A DNA stretch of 18,570 bases from an uncultured Clostridia bacterium (GCA_934149275.1 CAKPEG010000022.1:1-18570), one strand, 5' to 3'; shown: positions 1 to 7,916, counted from the first letter of the stretch. The notes: generated by a model from the sequence alone, not told the origin. A program made the numbers and translations.

Positions 1-106
1 ATTATATAAAGAGTCAACGACAAAAATTTCTTATATTTATATATAAATAATACTTATAAGACAAAATATATAATAAACTTCGCTAGTATCAAGACTTTTA
101 AGACAT

Positions 107-132
107 AAAAAAAAGCCATAAACGGCTTTTTT
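107..132. terminator. Bidirectional intrinsic terminator
   Basis: A-run, then GCC (115-117), loop ATAAAC, GGC (124-126), then T-run. The A and T runs extend the stem and give a U-tract on both strands. It probably ends a gene lying left of the window, or late read-through from the tex side. Confidence 0.75.
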
Positions 133-220
133 ACTTTTTAATCTCTTTTTCGTTACAATTATTCGACAAAATTCAACATTTTCTTGCGGACCATCGGACT
201 CTACAAGGCTTTCTTAAAAA

Positions 221-272
221 CAATCCACACACCTCAAAAGAGCTCTTTTCCACAATCCACACCATATCCACA
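221..272. other. Cluster of DnaA-box-like motifs with a palindrome
   Basis: Four TCCACA cores occur in 52 bases: CAATCCACA (221-229), TTTTCCACA (246-254), CAATCCACA (253-261) and ATATCCACA (264-272). The second and fourth differ from the DnaA box TTATCCACA at one position, the other two at two positions. A perfect 14-bp palindrome AAAAGAGCTCTTTT (236-249) lies between the first and second. No dnaA, dnaN or other replication gene is in the window, so a DnaA-binding or titration site is only a possibility. The rest of 1-300 is AT-rich with no convincing gene. Confidence 0.3.
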
Positions 273-302
273 ATTAGTTAGATTTTTAAACCATATTATC
301 AC

Positions 303-504
303 AAAAGAAAAATACATATAAAATTTTGAATCACCTCGCAGGGGTCAAGCGAACGAAATGAGTTCGATTGAAGCATTCTACCCGATTTGAAAATAATAAA
401 ATATCAATAGGATATAAACAACATCCAAATTGACATTTTATTATTTTCAAATTTCGAGGAATGCGACAGCAAGGTGTGAAAAAATTATATATGTATTTTT
501 CTTT
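303..504. repeat. Palindromic dispersed element, copy 1 (about 202 bp)
   Basis: The ends are inverted repeats: AAAAGAAAAATACATATAAA at the left and its near complement at 484-504. Inside are CACC (332-335) pairing with GGTG (473-476), a small hairpin CGAAC/GTTCG (350-366), and a long arm from GCATTC (373-378) to GAATGC (459-464). The arm contains TTGAAAATAATAAAAT pairing with 435-450. Copy 2 at 7378-7543 shares the core but has a shorter arm. It lies about 80 bp past the 3' end of tex and encodes nothing obvious. A MITE-like element or a structured 3' element are both possible. Confidence 0.8.
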
Positions 505-587
505 ATACTAAATCATTATATTTTTAGATTGTCAAAAAGAACGTCCCATGGACAACCCATAACAACAGTAATTATTAAAATTGTAAA

Positions 588-2744
588 TTATTTAACTTCC
601 TTCATTGACAAACTAACCTTCTGTTTCTCAGGATCAATACCAATAACCTTAACATCAACAATATCACCAACAGCAACAACATCAGAAGGATTCTTAACAA
701 AATTATTAGACAATTGAGAAATATGAACTAAACCATCATGCTTAACCCCAATATCAACGAAAGCACCGAAATCAGTAACATTTCTAACAGTACCCTTTAA
801 AACCATATTCTCCTTCAAATCCTCAAACTTCAAAACATCACTTCTCAAAATCTGCTTTGGCATATCCTCTCTAGGATCTCTACCAGGTTTTGATAATTCA
901 TCAATAATATCTTGCAAAGTCAATTCGCCAACATCCAACTCTTTAGCCATTTCTTTAACATTGACTTTCTTTAATTTGTCTCTCAATTCACTTAATTTGT
1001 CATTTTGAACTAAATCATCCACAGAATATCCCATCTTTGTTAATAACTCTTCCGCTTTATCATAACTCTCTGGATGAACCCCCGTAATTTCTAAAGGATT
1101 TTTTCCATCATATATCCTAATAAAACCTGCACATTGCTCAAATGCAGCCTTTCCAAGCTTAGGAACTTTTAATAATTCTTTTCTTTGTTTCAAACTACCA
1201 TTAGCATCTCTATACTCAACAATATTCTTAGCCACTTGCTTATTAATTCCAGACACATAAGACAACAATGAAGGAGTCGCAGTATTAACATCAACACCAA
1301 CACTATTTACGGCATCTTCAACAACACCAGTCAAACTCTCAGTCAATTTCTTTTGATTAACATCATGTTGATATTGCCCAACTCCAATTGCCTTAGGCTC
1401 AATCTTAACAAGCTCAGCCAAAGGGTCTTGAAGTCTTCTAGCAATTGAAATAGCACCTCTTAAAGAAACATTTATATCCGGATACTCTTCAGTTGCAAGC
1501 TTTGAAGCAGAATAAACAGAAGCCCCAGCTTCACTAACAATAGCATAATAAATTTCTTTTTTATTCTTTGAAATTAAATCTGAAACAAACATCTCAGACT
1601 CTCTTGAAGCAGTTCCATTACCGATTGCAATCATATTAATATCATACTTATCAATAAAATTATTAATTACCGTAGTTGCACCAGCAACATCATTTTGAGG
1701 CTCTGTCGGATATACAGTTGCTGTATCTAACAGCTTTCCATTTTTATCAATAACCGCAAGCTTACAACCAGTTCTATAAGCAGGATCGAACCCTAAAACT
1801 GTAATATTTTTAATAGGCGCTTGAAGCAATAATTGTTTTGCATTTTTTCCAAAAACTTTTATTGCCTTCTCCTCAGCCTTTTCAAACAATTCACTTCTAA
1901 TTTCTCTATCCACAGAAGGTTCTATTAATCTCTTGTAACCATCTTCAATACTCTCTTCTAGCAATTTTCCGAACTGGCTATTCTTGTCTTTTATAATATC
2001 ATTTTCAATAAAACCAATTACTTTATCATCAGGCTTTTCAACCTTAACTTTCAAATAATTTTCCTTCTCACCTCTATTAATAGCCAAAATTCTATGGCTA
2101 GGCAACGTTCTCAATGTCTCATTAAAATTATAATACATCTCATATGGAGACTTCTCATCTTCATTTGCAGCCTTAATAGTTACAACCGCTTCTCTATTGC
2201 ATAACTTCTTCATTTTCTTTCTATACTCAGCATTATCAGCAACAGTCTCAGCAATTATATCCTTCGCACCATTAAGTGCATCTTCAATTGTTTCAACACC
2301 TTTTTCAGAATCAATAAATTCCTTTGCAATCTCATTAATATCTCTTTTATCAGATTGTAAATAAATTATATTAGACAAAGGCTCTAATCCTTTCTCCTTA
2401 GCAATAGTAGCCCTTGTTCTCTTCTTCTGTTTATAAGGTCTATAAATATCCTCTAACTCAGACAAAATCTCAGCATTCTCAATTGCTTGCTTTAATTCAT
2501 CTGTCAACTTTCCTTGTTCATCAATTAATCTAATAATTTCTTCTTTTCTACTTTCTAAATTTCTTAAATATTTCAATCTTTCGTCGAATTCTCTAAGAGT
2601 TTCATCACTTAAATTACCTGTCACTTCTTTTCTATAACGAGCGATAAAAGGAATAGTATTTCCATCATCAATCAATTTTATAGTATTTTCAACCTGTGAT
2701 GTTTTAATATTCAACTCTTGTGCAATTTTTTCATTTATATTCAT
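588..2744 (-). CDS. tex: Tex-family S1 RNA-binding transcription accessory protein
   Basis: Complete 718-residue protein of the usual length for Tex, a nucleic-acid-binding protein implicated in transcription and tolerance of toxic expression. Visible parts are the N-terminal helical region beginning MNINEKIAQELNI with IPFIARYRKE (31-40), a YqgF/RNase H-like domain from about 313 (VLGFDPAYRTG), helix-hairpin-helix segments around 480-560 (SYVSGINKQVAKNIVEYR) and a C-terminal S1 domain at about 648-718 (GTVRNVTDFGAFVDIG). A stop codon lies two codons before the ATG, so no earlier in-frame start exists. The strong GGAGG (2785-2790) is about 40 nt upstream rather than 6-9. It is monocistronic, with a likely -10 (TATAAT) at 2810-2815. 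No strong terminator is seen, but the palindromic element lies downstream. Confidence 0.95.
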   Translation of the reverse strand: MNINEKIAQELNIKTSQVENTIKLIDDGNTIPFIARYRKEVTGNLSDETLREFDERLKYLRNLESRKEEIIRLIDEQGKLTDELKQAIENAEILSELEDIYRPYKQKKRTRATIAKEKGLEPLSNIIYLQSDKRDINEIAKEFIDSEKGVETIEDALNGAKDIIAETVADNAEYRKKMKKLCNREAVVTIKAANEDEKSPYEMYYNFNETLRTLPSHRILAINRGEKENYLKVKVEKPDDKVIGFIENDIIKDKNSQFGKLLEESIEDGYKRLIEPSVDREIRSELFEKAEEKAIKVFGKNAKQLLLQAPIKNITVLGFDPAYRTGCKLAVIDKNGKLLDTATVYPTEPQNDVAGATTVINNFIDKYDINMIAIGNGTASRESEMFVSDLISKNKKEIYYAIVSEAGASVYSASKLATEEYPDINVSLRGAISIARRLQDPLAELVKIEPKAIGVGQYQHDVNQKKLTESLTGVVEDAVNSVGVDVNTATPSLLSYVSGINKQVAKNIVEYRDANGSLKQRKELLKVPKLGKAAFEQCAGFIRIYDGKNPLEITGVHPESYDKAEELLTKMGYSVDDLVQNDKLSELRDKLKKVNVKEMAKELDVGELTLQDIIDELSKPGRDPREDMPKQILRSDVLKFEDLKENMVLKGTVRNVTDFGAFVDIGVKHDGLVHISQLSNNFVKNPSDVVAVGDIVDVKVIGIDPEKQKVSLSMKEVK

Positions 2745-3001
2745 TTTAACTCACATAACCAATCAAATAAATTATTGATTATTTCCTCCTTTTCTTAAAT
2801 AACGTTATCATTATATCAAATAAATCAATTTTTGAACATATTTTTAAATTGTAAAAAAATATTATATTTATTTTTTCGTTCCTTGCAAAAACATTTTTTC
2901 CACCTACTAAATTTCGTTTAGTAGATTAGCAAAAAGTTTCAAACTGCGTGTCACCAAAAAACAAACATAATATTTTCCTTTTCTATAATTAATAAACGTA
3001 C
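2745..3001. other. Intergenic region upstream of tex
   Basis: On the minus strand it holds a TATAAT (2810-2815) without a clear -35, and a GGAGG-containing Shine-Dalgarno at 2785-2790. A short inverted repeat AATCAA/TTGATT lies between that site and the tex ATG. An 8-bp hairpin CTACTAAA/TTTAGTAG (2904-2924) lacks a T-run in either direction. No gene is seen. Confidence 0.45.
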
Positions 3002-3073
3002 AAAAAAACAACCGTATATTAAAATGACCATTACCTAATAAACCATTTAAGTTCATTTCAATATACAGTTGTT
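3002..3073 (-). terminator. Long-stem intrinsic terminator of the paralog operon
   Basis: The arms 3053-3073 and 3007-3027 pair over 21 positions, the two non-Watson-Crick ones being G-U wobbles on the minus-strand RNA. Seven U residues follow (A-run 3002-3008). It sits 8 nt past the stop of the 434-residue protein gene. Confidence 0.9.
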
Positions 3074-3080
3074 CAATTTC

Positions 3081-4385
3081 TTATAATTCAATCGTTAGCC
3101 CATCGCCCAACATCTTAATTGCTTTATCTTCAAATATTGTAAACTCTGCATTCTCCGTTCCAATTAAATTAGAATTAGCAAATTCATCTTTTTCTTCATC
3201 ATCATCTTCTATTGAAAGCACATTAAATGTTGCAACATATTGATTTGTAGCTATTTTTTCAAGTTTGTCTGGAACAATATATTCTGTCTGTCCCTTAGAG
3301 TTTCTTGCAAGTACTATTGGATCCTCCATAGGAACAAATCCTTTTCTAGTAAAATAAAAACTTACATTTGAATCATCAATTTCAATTCTAGTAACCTTAA
3401 TACTTCCATTATAACTATTATTGCCTGTATAAACTTGATTTTCTAATTCATGCCATGTTTTATCCTTTAAATTATCTGACTTTTCAATATTATATATATA
3501 TGCTTGAAGTTTTACCTTCTTCAAATCTCTATTTTCTCCAATAAAAGCAAATATTGTTTTAACCTGTAACGTTGACGAATCACTTTCTAAATTAAAAACT
3601 ATATCTTGAGCTTTATTAACATCTAAAGTATTACCATTTTCATCTTGAACATTAATATCAAACTCTTGATTCATATAATCTTCTTCTGTTGCCTTTGTTT
3701 GCGTATTAACAATTAAAAATTTAGCAGATGCCATTTGAATTTCACATTCAACCTTCATGGAAATATCTTCTTGCTCATATGAATTTGTGTTATCAATTAA
3801 AGTAGCTTCTTTATCTGTCTCGGATTTATTTAAATTCATTTTAAAAGCGCCTATTTTTTCTAACCCTGTAGTACTATTAACAATAGAATTCTCATCATTA
3901 TCATCGCTATTTTCATCTTTAGCAGTAGCTTCTGATGAACCGAACTCAAAGAAATTAACTTCTAAATTATAATTGTCATTAAGATTAGCATCTGATATAT
4001 CAACAACGTCATAAATTCTAGCTTGCGTATCAGACTTTTTATATGCAAGCTGTTCATTCTCATCTTCAACATCTAATACCTTTTTTCCATCAATTCTAAT
4101 TTCTCTTTGAAGTTTAAAATCAAATCCGTCTATATAATCAGTTGCATCACTAAAATCCGTATCTTCTACATTTTTCATATCAACATTATATTCAACAATT
4201 AAATACTTTCCAGCGGTAGCAACCTTTTCAACATTTAAACTCATATCTGGTGTTTCAAAAGATTCAATATTTTCAGTTTCTTTTTTCTCCCCATTATTTG
4301 CATTCTTCTTAACAATCACTGCCACAAGTATAGCAATTATAATAAGAATAGCTAAAACAATAAATATAATCTTTTTATTCTTCAT
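3081..4385 (-). CDS. Membrane-anchored extracytoplasmic protein, paralog B
   Basis: 434 residues with a Lys-rich start and one hydrophobic segment (about 5-26), consistent with a signal anchor and an external C-terminal part. No enzyme motif is recognised. It is paralogous to the upstream gene: FDFKLQREI (88-96), YDVVDI (125-130) and VNFFEFG (143-149) match FDFHLNRKI, YDVIEM and VEFFEND in the neighbour, in the same order. It carries two more beta-rich segments (about 200-290 and 325-430) and short acidic linkers. The layout recalls the extracytoplasmic part of anti-sigma-like DUF4179/DUF5643 proteins, but no sigma factor gene is nearby, so this is a guess. AGGAGA lies 8 nt before the ATG. 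It is the second gene of an operon with a 15-nt gap. Confidence 0.85.
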   Translation of the reverse strand: MKNKKIIFIVLAILIIIAILVAVIVKKNANNGEKKETENIESFETPDMSLNVEKVATAGKYLIVEYNVDMKNVEDTDFSDATDYIDGFDFKLQREIRIDGKKVLDVEDENEQLAYKKSDTQARIYDVVDISDANLNDNYNLEVNFFEFGSSEATAKDENSDDNDENSIVNSTTGLEKIGAFKMNLNKSETDKEATLIDNTNSYEQEDISMKVECEIQMASAKFLIVNTQTKATEEDYMNQEFDINVQDENGNTLDVNKAQDIVFNLESDSSTLQVKTIFAFIGENRDLKKVKLQAYIYNIEKSDNLKDKTWHELENQVYTGNNSYNGSIKVTRIEIDDSNVSFYFTRKGFVPMEDPIVLARNSKGQTEYIVPDKLEKIATNQYVATFNVLSIEDDDEEKDEFANSNLIGTENAEFTIFEDKAIKMLGDGLTIEL

Positions 4386-4400
4386 TAAAATATTCTCCTA

Positions 4401-5594
4401 TTATTTTGTTAAATAATATGGAACAACTTCCATATCCTCTTTATCTTTATCTGATAATAATATTATTGATTTTACAGTAGCTTTAATATTTCTTGAATTC
4501 TCGTCAATTTGTGTTGTTTCACCATCATCATATTCTACACTTTGGTTTGATGCATAATTTAATGAATTACCATTTTCATCTCTAACATCAATTCTATATA
4601 TTGATGGATCTCCACTTTCTTGAGAATCTATTTTTTGATAATCAACATCAGTAATTGAAGTTTCAACAATCACAATTGAATCAGAAGCTGTTTTTATAAT
4701 TTTTTCACCTTCAATTGTAACATTTTGTGCTTGATATCCATCAGCTATTTCAACTATATCTGTATCCTTTTCCAAATCTTGTTTTGTTGCTTTAACTTTA
4801 ATTGAACCAATCTGCTCTGTATCAGAAGCATCATCCTCAGCATCTAATTTCTTTTGTTCTGCCTTTTCTTCATCAGATTGTTCACCATTATAATCAGACT
4901 CAACCTCTTGATAATCTTCTTCTGTAGCATCTTCCTCTTTGTATTCAACTGTATTATCTTCTGGAATTTCCTCTCCATCATCAACCGGCTCTTCATTTGC
5001 TGGTTCAACATTTTCATCCTCTTCTTCATCTGGATCATCATCAGTTGTTACATTTTCTTCATTTGCTGTTTCATCATTTGTTGTATCCTCATCATCTGTA
5101 GTCCCTGCTGTATAATCATTTTCGAAAAATTCAACTTGCAAGTCCATATTATCTGGAAGACTATCCATCTCAATAACATCATAAACTACAACTTCTGAAT
5201 CAGACTCTTTATAAGAAATTTGATCACTCAAATCCTCTTTTGTACTAACTGTATCAGAATTTATTTTTATTTTTCTATTTAAATGAAAATCGAACTCATC
5301 TAGCTCATTATAAGCATTCCCAAATAAATTTGCATTTTCATCTTTTGATACTACATCATATTTAATAATCAAATTATTTCCAACATATGACATATCATCA
5401 ATTGTAATTTTTACAGTATCATTTTCAGCACATTTTCCATCTAAACTAGCTGTAAATTCTTCCTTTGATTGCTCAGCACCTTGTCCGTTTTGTTTTTTTC
5501 TACTTGAACTTACGACAGCTGTGATTATTGCGATAACCAATATAACAGCAATTATCAAAACGACAATAGCCATTGTTTTTTTCCCTTTTTTCAT
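4401..5594 (-). CDS. Membrane-anchored extracytoplasmic protein, paralog A, with acidic insert
   Basis: 397 residues when started at the ATG at 5594, which is preceded by AAGGAGG at correct spacing. An ATG 15 codons earlier lacks such a site. One membrane segment (about 7-29) is followed by a beta-rich domain (to about 160) and a roughly 100-residue low-complexity stretch rich in Asp, Glu and Thr (about 161-260). A second domain contains VIVETSITDVDYQK and YRIDVRDENGNSL. The first domain matches the downstream paralog, while the acidic insert is nearly absent there. The second domain also resembles the middle of the paralog (INVQDENGNTLDV). Function is unknown. The acidic linker may bind cations or act as a spacer through the wall (inference). 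First gene of the operon. Confidence 0.85.
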   Translation of the reverse strand: MKKGKKTMAIVVLIIAVILVIAIITAVVSSSRKKQNGQGAEQSKEEFTASLDGKCAENDTVKITIDDMSYVGNNLIIKYDVVSKDENANLFGNAYNELDEFDFHLNRKIKINSDTVSTKEDLSDQISYKESDSEVVVYDVIEMDSLPDNMDLQVEFFENDYTAGTTDDEDTTNDETANEENVTTDDDPDEEEDENVEPANEEPVDDGEEIPEDNTVEYKEEDATEEDYQEVESDYNGEQSDEEKAEQKKLDAEDDASDTEQIGSIKVKATKQDLEKDTDIVEIADGYQAQNVTIEGEKIIKTASDSIVIVETSITDVDYQKIDSQESGDPSIYRIDVRDENGNSLNYASNQSVEYDDGETTQIDENSRNIKATVKSIILLSDKDKEDMEVVPYYLTK

Positions 5595-5653
5595 TTGTTC
5601 TCCTCCTTGTTTCATGACTAAAAAATCATAGTCAAACAATATTTTCCTATTAA

Positions 5654-5682
5654 ATAATACTAAATACAGGTAAAAATATCAA
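5654..5682 (-). promoter_or_regulatory. Promoter of the paralog operon
   Basis: Minus-strand -35 TTGATA (5677-5682), 17-bp spacer, -10 TATTAT (5654-5659). Its -35 is only 7 bp from the -35 of the divergent ABC-F promoter, so the two probably affect each other. Confidence 0.7.
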
Positions 5683-5689
5683 TATTTAT

Positions 5690-5718
5690 TTGAAATCTTA
5701 ATAAAAATGAGATATAAT
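5690..5718 (+). promoter_or_regulatory. Promoter of the ABC-F gene
   Basis: -35 TTGAAA (5690-5695), 17-bp spacer, -10 TATAAT (5713-5718). The ATG follows 66 bp later with GGAGGA at 5774-5779. Confidence 0.75.
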
Positions 5719-5784
5719 TGTTACTGCGTAATTTTTGATTAAAAAATATTTAAAAATTTATTTATATATAATAGGAGGAATACT

Positions 5785-7371
5785 ATGTTAAACACAATTG
5801 GTGTTACAGTTCGTTTTGGAAAAAGAGTACTATTTGAAGATGTTAATATCAAATTTGCAAAAGGAAATTGTTATGGAATTATTGGTGCTAATGGTGCTGG
5901 TAAATCAACTTTTCTTAAAGTATTATCAGGCGAACTAGAGCCTAGTAAAGGTGAAGTAGTTTTAGATAAAGGTGAACGTTTATCAATTTTAAAACAAGAC
6001 CACTTTGCTTATGAAGAATTTCGTGTACTTGACACAGTCATAATGGGAAATCATGAATTATACGATATCATGAAAGAAAAAGATGCCCTATACTCTAAAC
6101 CAGATTTTTCTGAAGAAGATGGAATGAAAGCAGCCAAACTTGAAGAAAGATTTGCAGAACTAGATGGATGGAACGCAGAATCAGATGCAGCAATGCTTTT
6201 AAATGGTTTAGGAATTGAAACATCCCTACATGAAAAATTAATGAAAGAAATTGAAGCAAAAGATAAAGTTAAAGTATTACTAGCTCAGGCATTATTCGGA
6301 AATCCAGATGTTTTATTACTTGATGAACCTACAAACGACTTGGACATAAAAACAATTGACTGGTTACAAGAATTTTTAATTAACTTTGACAACACAGTTA
6401 TAGTTGTATCTCACGATAGATATTTCTTAAACAAAGTTTGTACACACATTGCAGATGTTGACTTTGGAAAAATTAAAGTATACCCAGGAAACTATGATTT
6501 CTGGTATGAATCAAGCCAATTAGCATTGAAACAAATGAGAGAACAAAACAAGAAAAAAGAAGAGAAAATCAAGGAATTACAAGAATTTATTGCAAGATTT
6601 AGTGCTAACGCTTCAAAATCCAAACAAGCAACATCAAGAAAAAAATCTCTTGAAAAAATTGAATTAGATGAAATTAAACCATCAAACAGAAAATATCCAT
6701 ATATAGATTTCAAACCTGACCGTGAACCAGGAAAAGAAATCCTAGAAGTAAAAAATATTTCTAAAACAATAAACGGTGAAAAAGTTTTAGACAATGTTTC
6801 TTTTGCAGTTAAAAAAGATGACAAAATTGCAATTCTATCTGACAACGAAATTGCAAAAACAACATTATTCCAAATCCTTGCAGGAGAACTAGAGCCAGAT
6901 GAAGGAACAGTAACTTTTGGAACAACAATAACAAAAGATTACTTTCCAAAAGACAACAACTATTTATTTGACAATGACTTAATTTTAGTTGACTGGCTTC
7001 GTCAATATTCAAAAGATCCTGATGAAACATATGTAAGAAGCTTCTTAGGAAGAATGTTATTCTCTGGAGAAGAAGCATTAAAAAAAGTTAATGTCCTATC
7101 AGGAGGAGAAAAAGTTAGATGCGTACTTTCAAAATTAATGCTTTCAGGAGCAAACTTCTTAATATTTGATGAACCAACTAACCACTTGGACATGGAAAGT
7201 ATCACAGCGCTTAACGAAGGAATGACAAAATTCAAAGGCAACTTAATCTTCACATCTCATGACCACCAATTAACACAAACAGTTGCAAACAAAATCATAG
7301 ACCTATCAAACAACAAAGTAGTAATCCGTGAATGCTCATACGATGATTACCTAGAAGAAATCGGAGAATAA
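5785..7371 (+). CDS. ABC-F family ATPase, YkpA/YbiT-like
   Basis: 528 residues, two ABC domains and no membrane segments, the layout of ABC-F proteins that act on ribosomes. Domain 1 has Walker A GANGAGKST (34-42), Walker B with LLLDEPTNDLD (177-187) and switch H (VVSHDRYFL). A charged helical linker (about 245-300) joins domain 2 with signature LSGGEK (438-443), LIFDEPTNHLD (459-469) and TSHDHQ. Two departures from the canonical pattern are seen. The first signature is replaced by MKEIEAKDKVKVLLAQAL, which I recall as typical of the YkpA/YbiT branch. The second Walker A reads LSDNEIAKTT (351-360), lacking the usual glycines. No resistance role can be claimed. It is monocistronic with its own promoter. 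Confidence 0.93.
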   Translation: MLNTIGVTVRFGKRVLFEDVNIKFAKGNCYGIIGANGAGKSTFLKVLSGELEPSKGEVVLDKGERLSILKQDHFAYEEFRVLDTVIMGNHELYDIMKEKDALYSKPDFSEEDGMKAAKLEERFAELDGWNAESDAAMLLNGLGIETSLHEKLMKEIEAKDKVKVLLAQALFGNPDVLLLDEPTNDLDIKTIDWLQEFLINFDNTVIVVSHDRYFLNKVCTHIADVDFGKIKVYPGNYDFWYESSQLALKQMREQNKKKEEKIKELQEFIARFSANASKSKQATSRKKSLEKIELDEIKPSNRKYPYIDFKPDREPGKEILEVKNISKTINGEKVLDNVSFAVKKDDKIAILSDNEIAKTTLFQILAGELEPDEGTVTFGTTITKDYFPKDNNYLFDNDLILVDWLRQYSKDPDETYVRSFLGRMLFSGEEALKKVNVLSGGEKVRCVLSKLMLSGANFLIFDEPTNHLDMESITALNEGMTKFKGNLIFTSHDHQLTQTVANKIIDLSNNKVVIRECSYDDYLEEIGE

Positions 7372-7377
7372 AATAAA

Positions 7378-7543
7378 AAAAGAAAAATACATATAAAATT
7401 TTGAATCACCGCGCAGGGACCAAACGAACGAAGTGAGTTCGATTGAAGCATTCTACCCGATTTTAAAATAATAAATTTTTATTTTAAAGTTTCGAGGAAT
7501 GCGCCAGCAAGGTGTGAAAAAATTTTATATGTATCTTTCTTTT
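7378..7543. repeat. Palindromic dispersed element, copy 2 (about 166 bp)
   Basis: It begins 7 bp after the ABC-F stop codon. It shares with copy 1 the terminal inverted repeats, CACC/GGTG, the hairpin CGAACGAAGTGAGTTCG, GCATTCTACCCGAT and the right half TTTCGAGGAATGCG. The long arm is shorter and its sequence has changed on both sides while staying paired (TTTTAAAATAA against TTATTTTAAA). It could serve as the transcription end of the ABC-F gene. Confidence 0.8.
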
Positions 7544-7583
7544 TATTAAACTAATTTACAAAGTATGATATCATTCTACTTTA

Positions 7584-7706
7584 AATTTCGATAAGAATGT
7601 TTATATTACAAGGCAAAAGCACCACAAAATACCGGAAGCATATATAAATACGTTGAGGATTTTTGTGGTACTTTTAACGAAGTAAGATATCATTCTTATC
7701 AAAATT
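7584..7706. repeat. 123-nt nested inverted repeat
   Basis: Outer arms AATTTCGATAAGAATG (7584-7599) and CATTCTTATCAAAATT (7691-7706) match at 15 of 16 positions. Inner arms AAAAGCACCACAAAA (7615-7629) and TTTTGTGGTACTTTT (7661-7675) match at 14 of 15. GATATCATTCT also occurs directly repeated at 7567-7577 and 7686-7696. It starts 7 bp past the stop of the small minus-strand gene. No coding capacity is seen. Confidence 0.75.
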
Positions 7707-7713
7707 ATGGAAA

Positions 7714-7827
7714 TTAGCAATTCTCAAAATCCACACCCTTCCCCATAAAAACATTAGGCAAATACTCCATATCATAATCATAACCATTACCATAATTCAT
7801 TTGTATATCATCATAATTAAAAAACAT
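7714..7827 (-). CDS. Small protein of 37 residues, unknown function
   Basis: An ATG at 7827 with GAGGTG six bases upstream, behind a TTTACA-17-TATAAT promoter, gives a 37-residue protein. It begins MFFNYDDIQMNYGNGYDYDM, continues with EYLPNVFMGKG and ends in a single Cys. It is Tyr-, Asn- and Asp-rich, acidic, and has no signal peptide or membrane segment. I do not recognise the family. The complete promoter, ribosome site and ORF in a row argue that it is real. Candidate roles such as a spore-associated peptide or a processed peptide precursor are guesses. The 123-nt inverted repeat directly follows its stop. Confidence 0.65.
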   Translation of the reverse strand: MFFNYDDIQMNYGNGYDYDMEYLPNVFMGKGVDFENC

Positions 7828-7887
7828 AAGCGTCACCTCATAAATAAAAATCAAAAAACATCAAAGCCTATTCGACCTGACATAACA

Positions 7888-7916
7888 ATTATACCATCTT
7901 ATGGTTATTATGTAAA
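7888..7916 (-). promoter_or_regulatory. Promoter of the 37-residue protein gene
   Basis: Minus-strand -35 TTTACA (7911-7916), 17-bp spacer, -10 TATAAT (7888-7893). The expected leader is about 55 nt. Confidence 0.75.

Noticed and set aside
166..266. Minus-strand frame of about 30 codons through the TCCACA cluster
   Set aside because: Cys/Trp/Arg-rich product with no ribosome site, better explained by the repeated motif.
430..717. Plus-strand ORF of 95 codons
   Set aside because: It runs through the palindromic element and antisense to the tex 3' end, with no ribosome site.
4854..5198. Plus-strand ORF of 114 codons, Phe/Ile/Cys-rich
   Set aside because: It is the antisense shadow of the acidic low-complexity insert of paralog A.
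5785..7371. Antibiotic-resistance ABC-F
   Set aside because: It looks like the YkpA/YbiT branch, with no resistance-type features or regulatory leader peptide seen.
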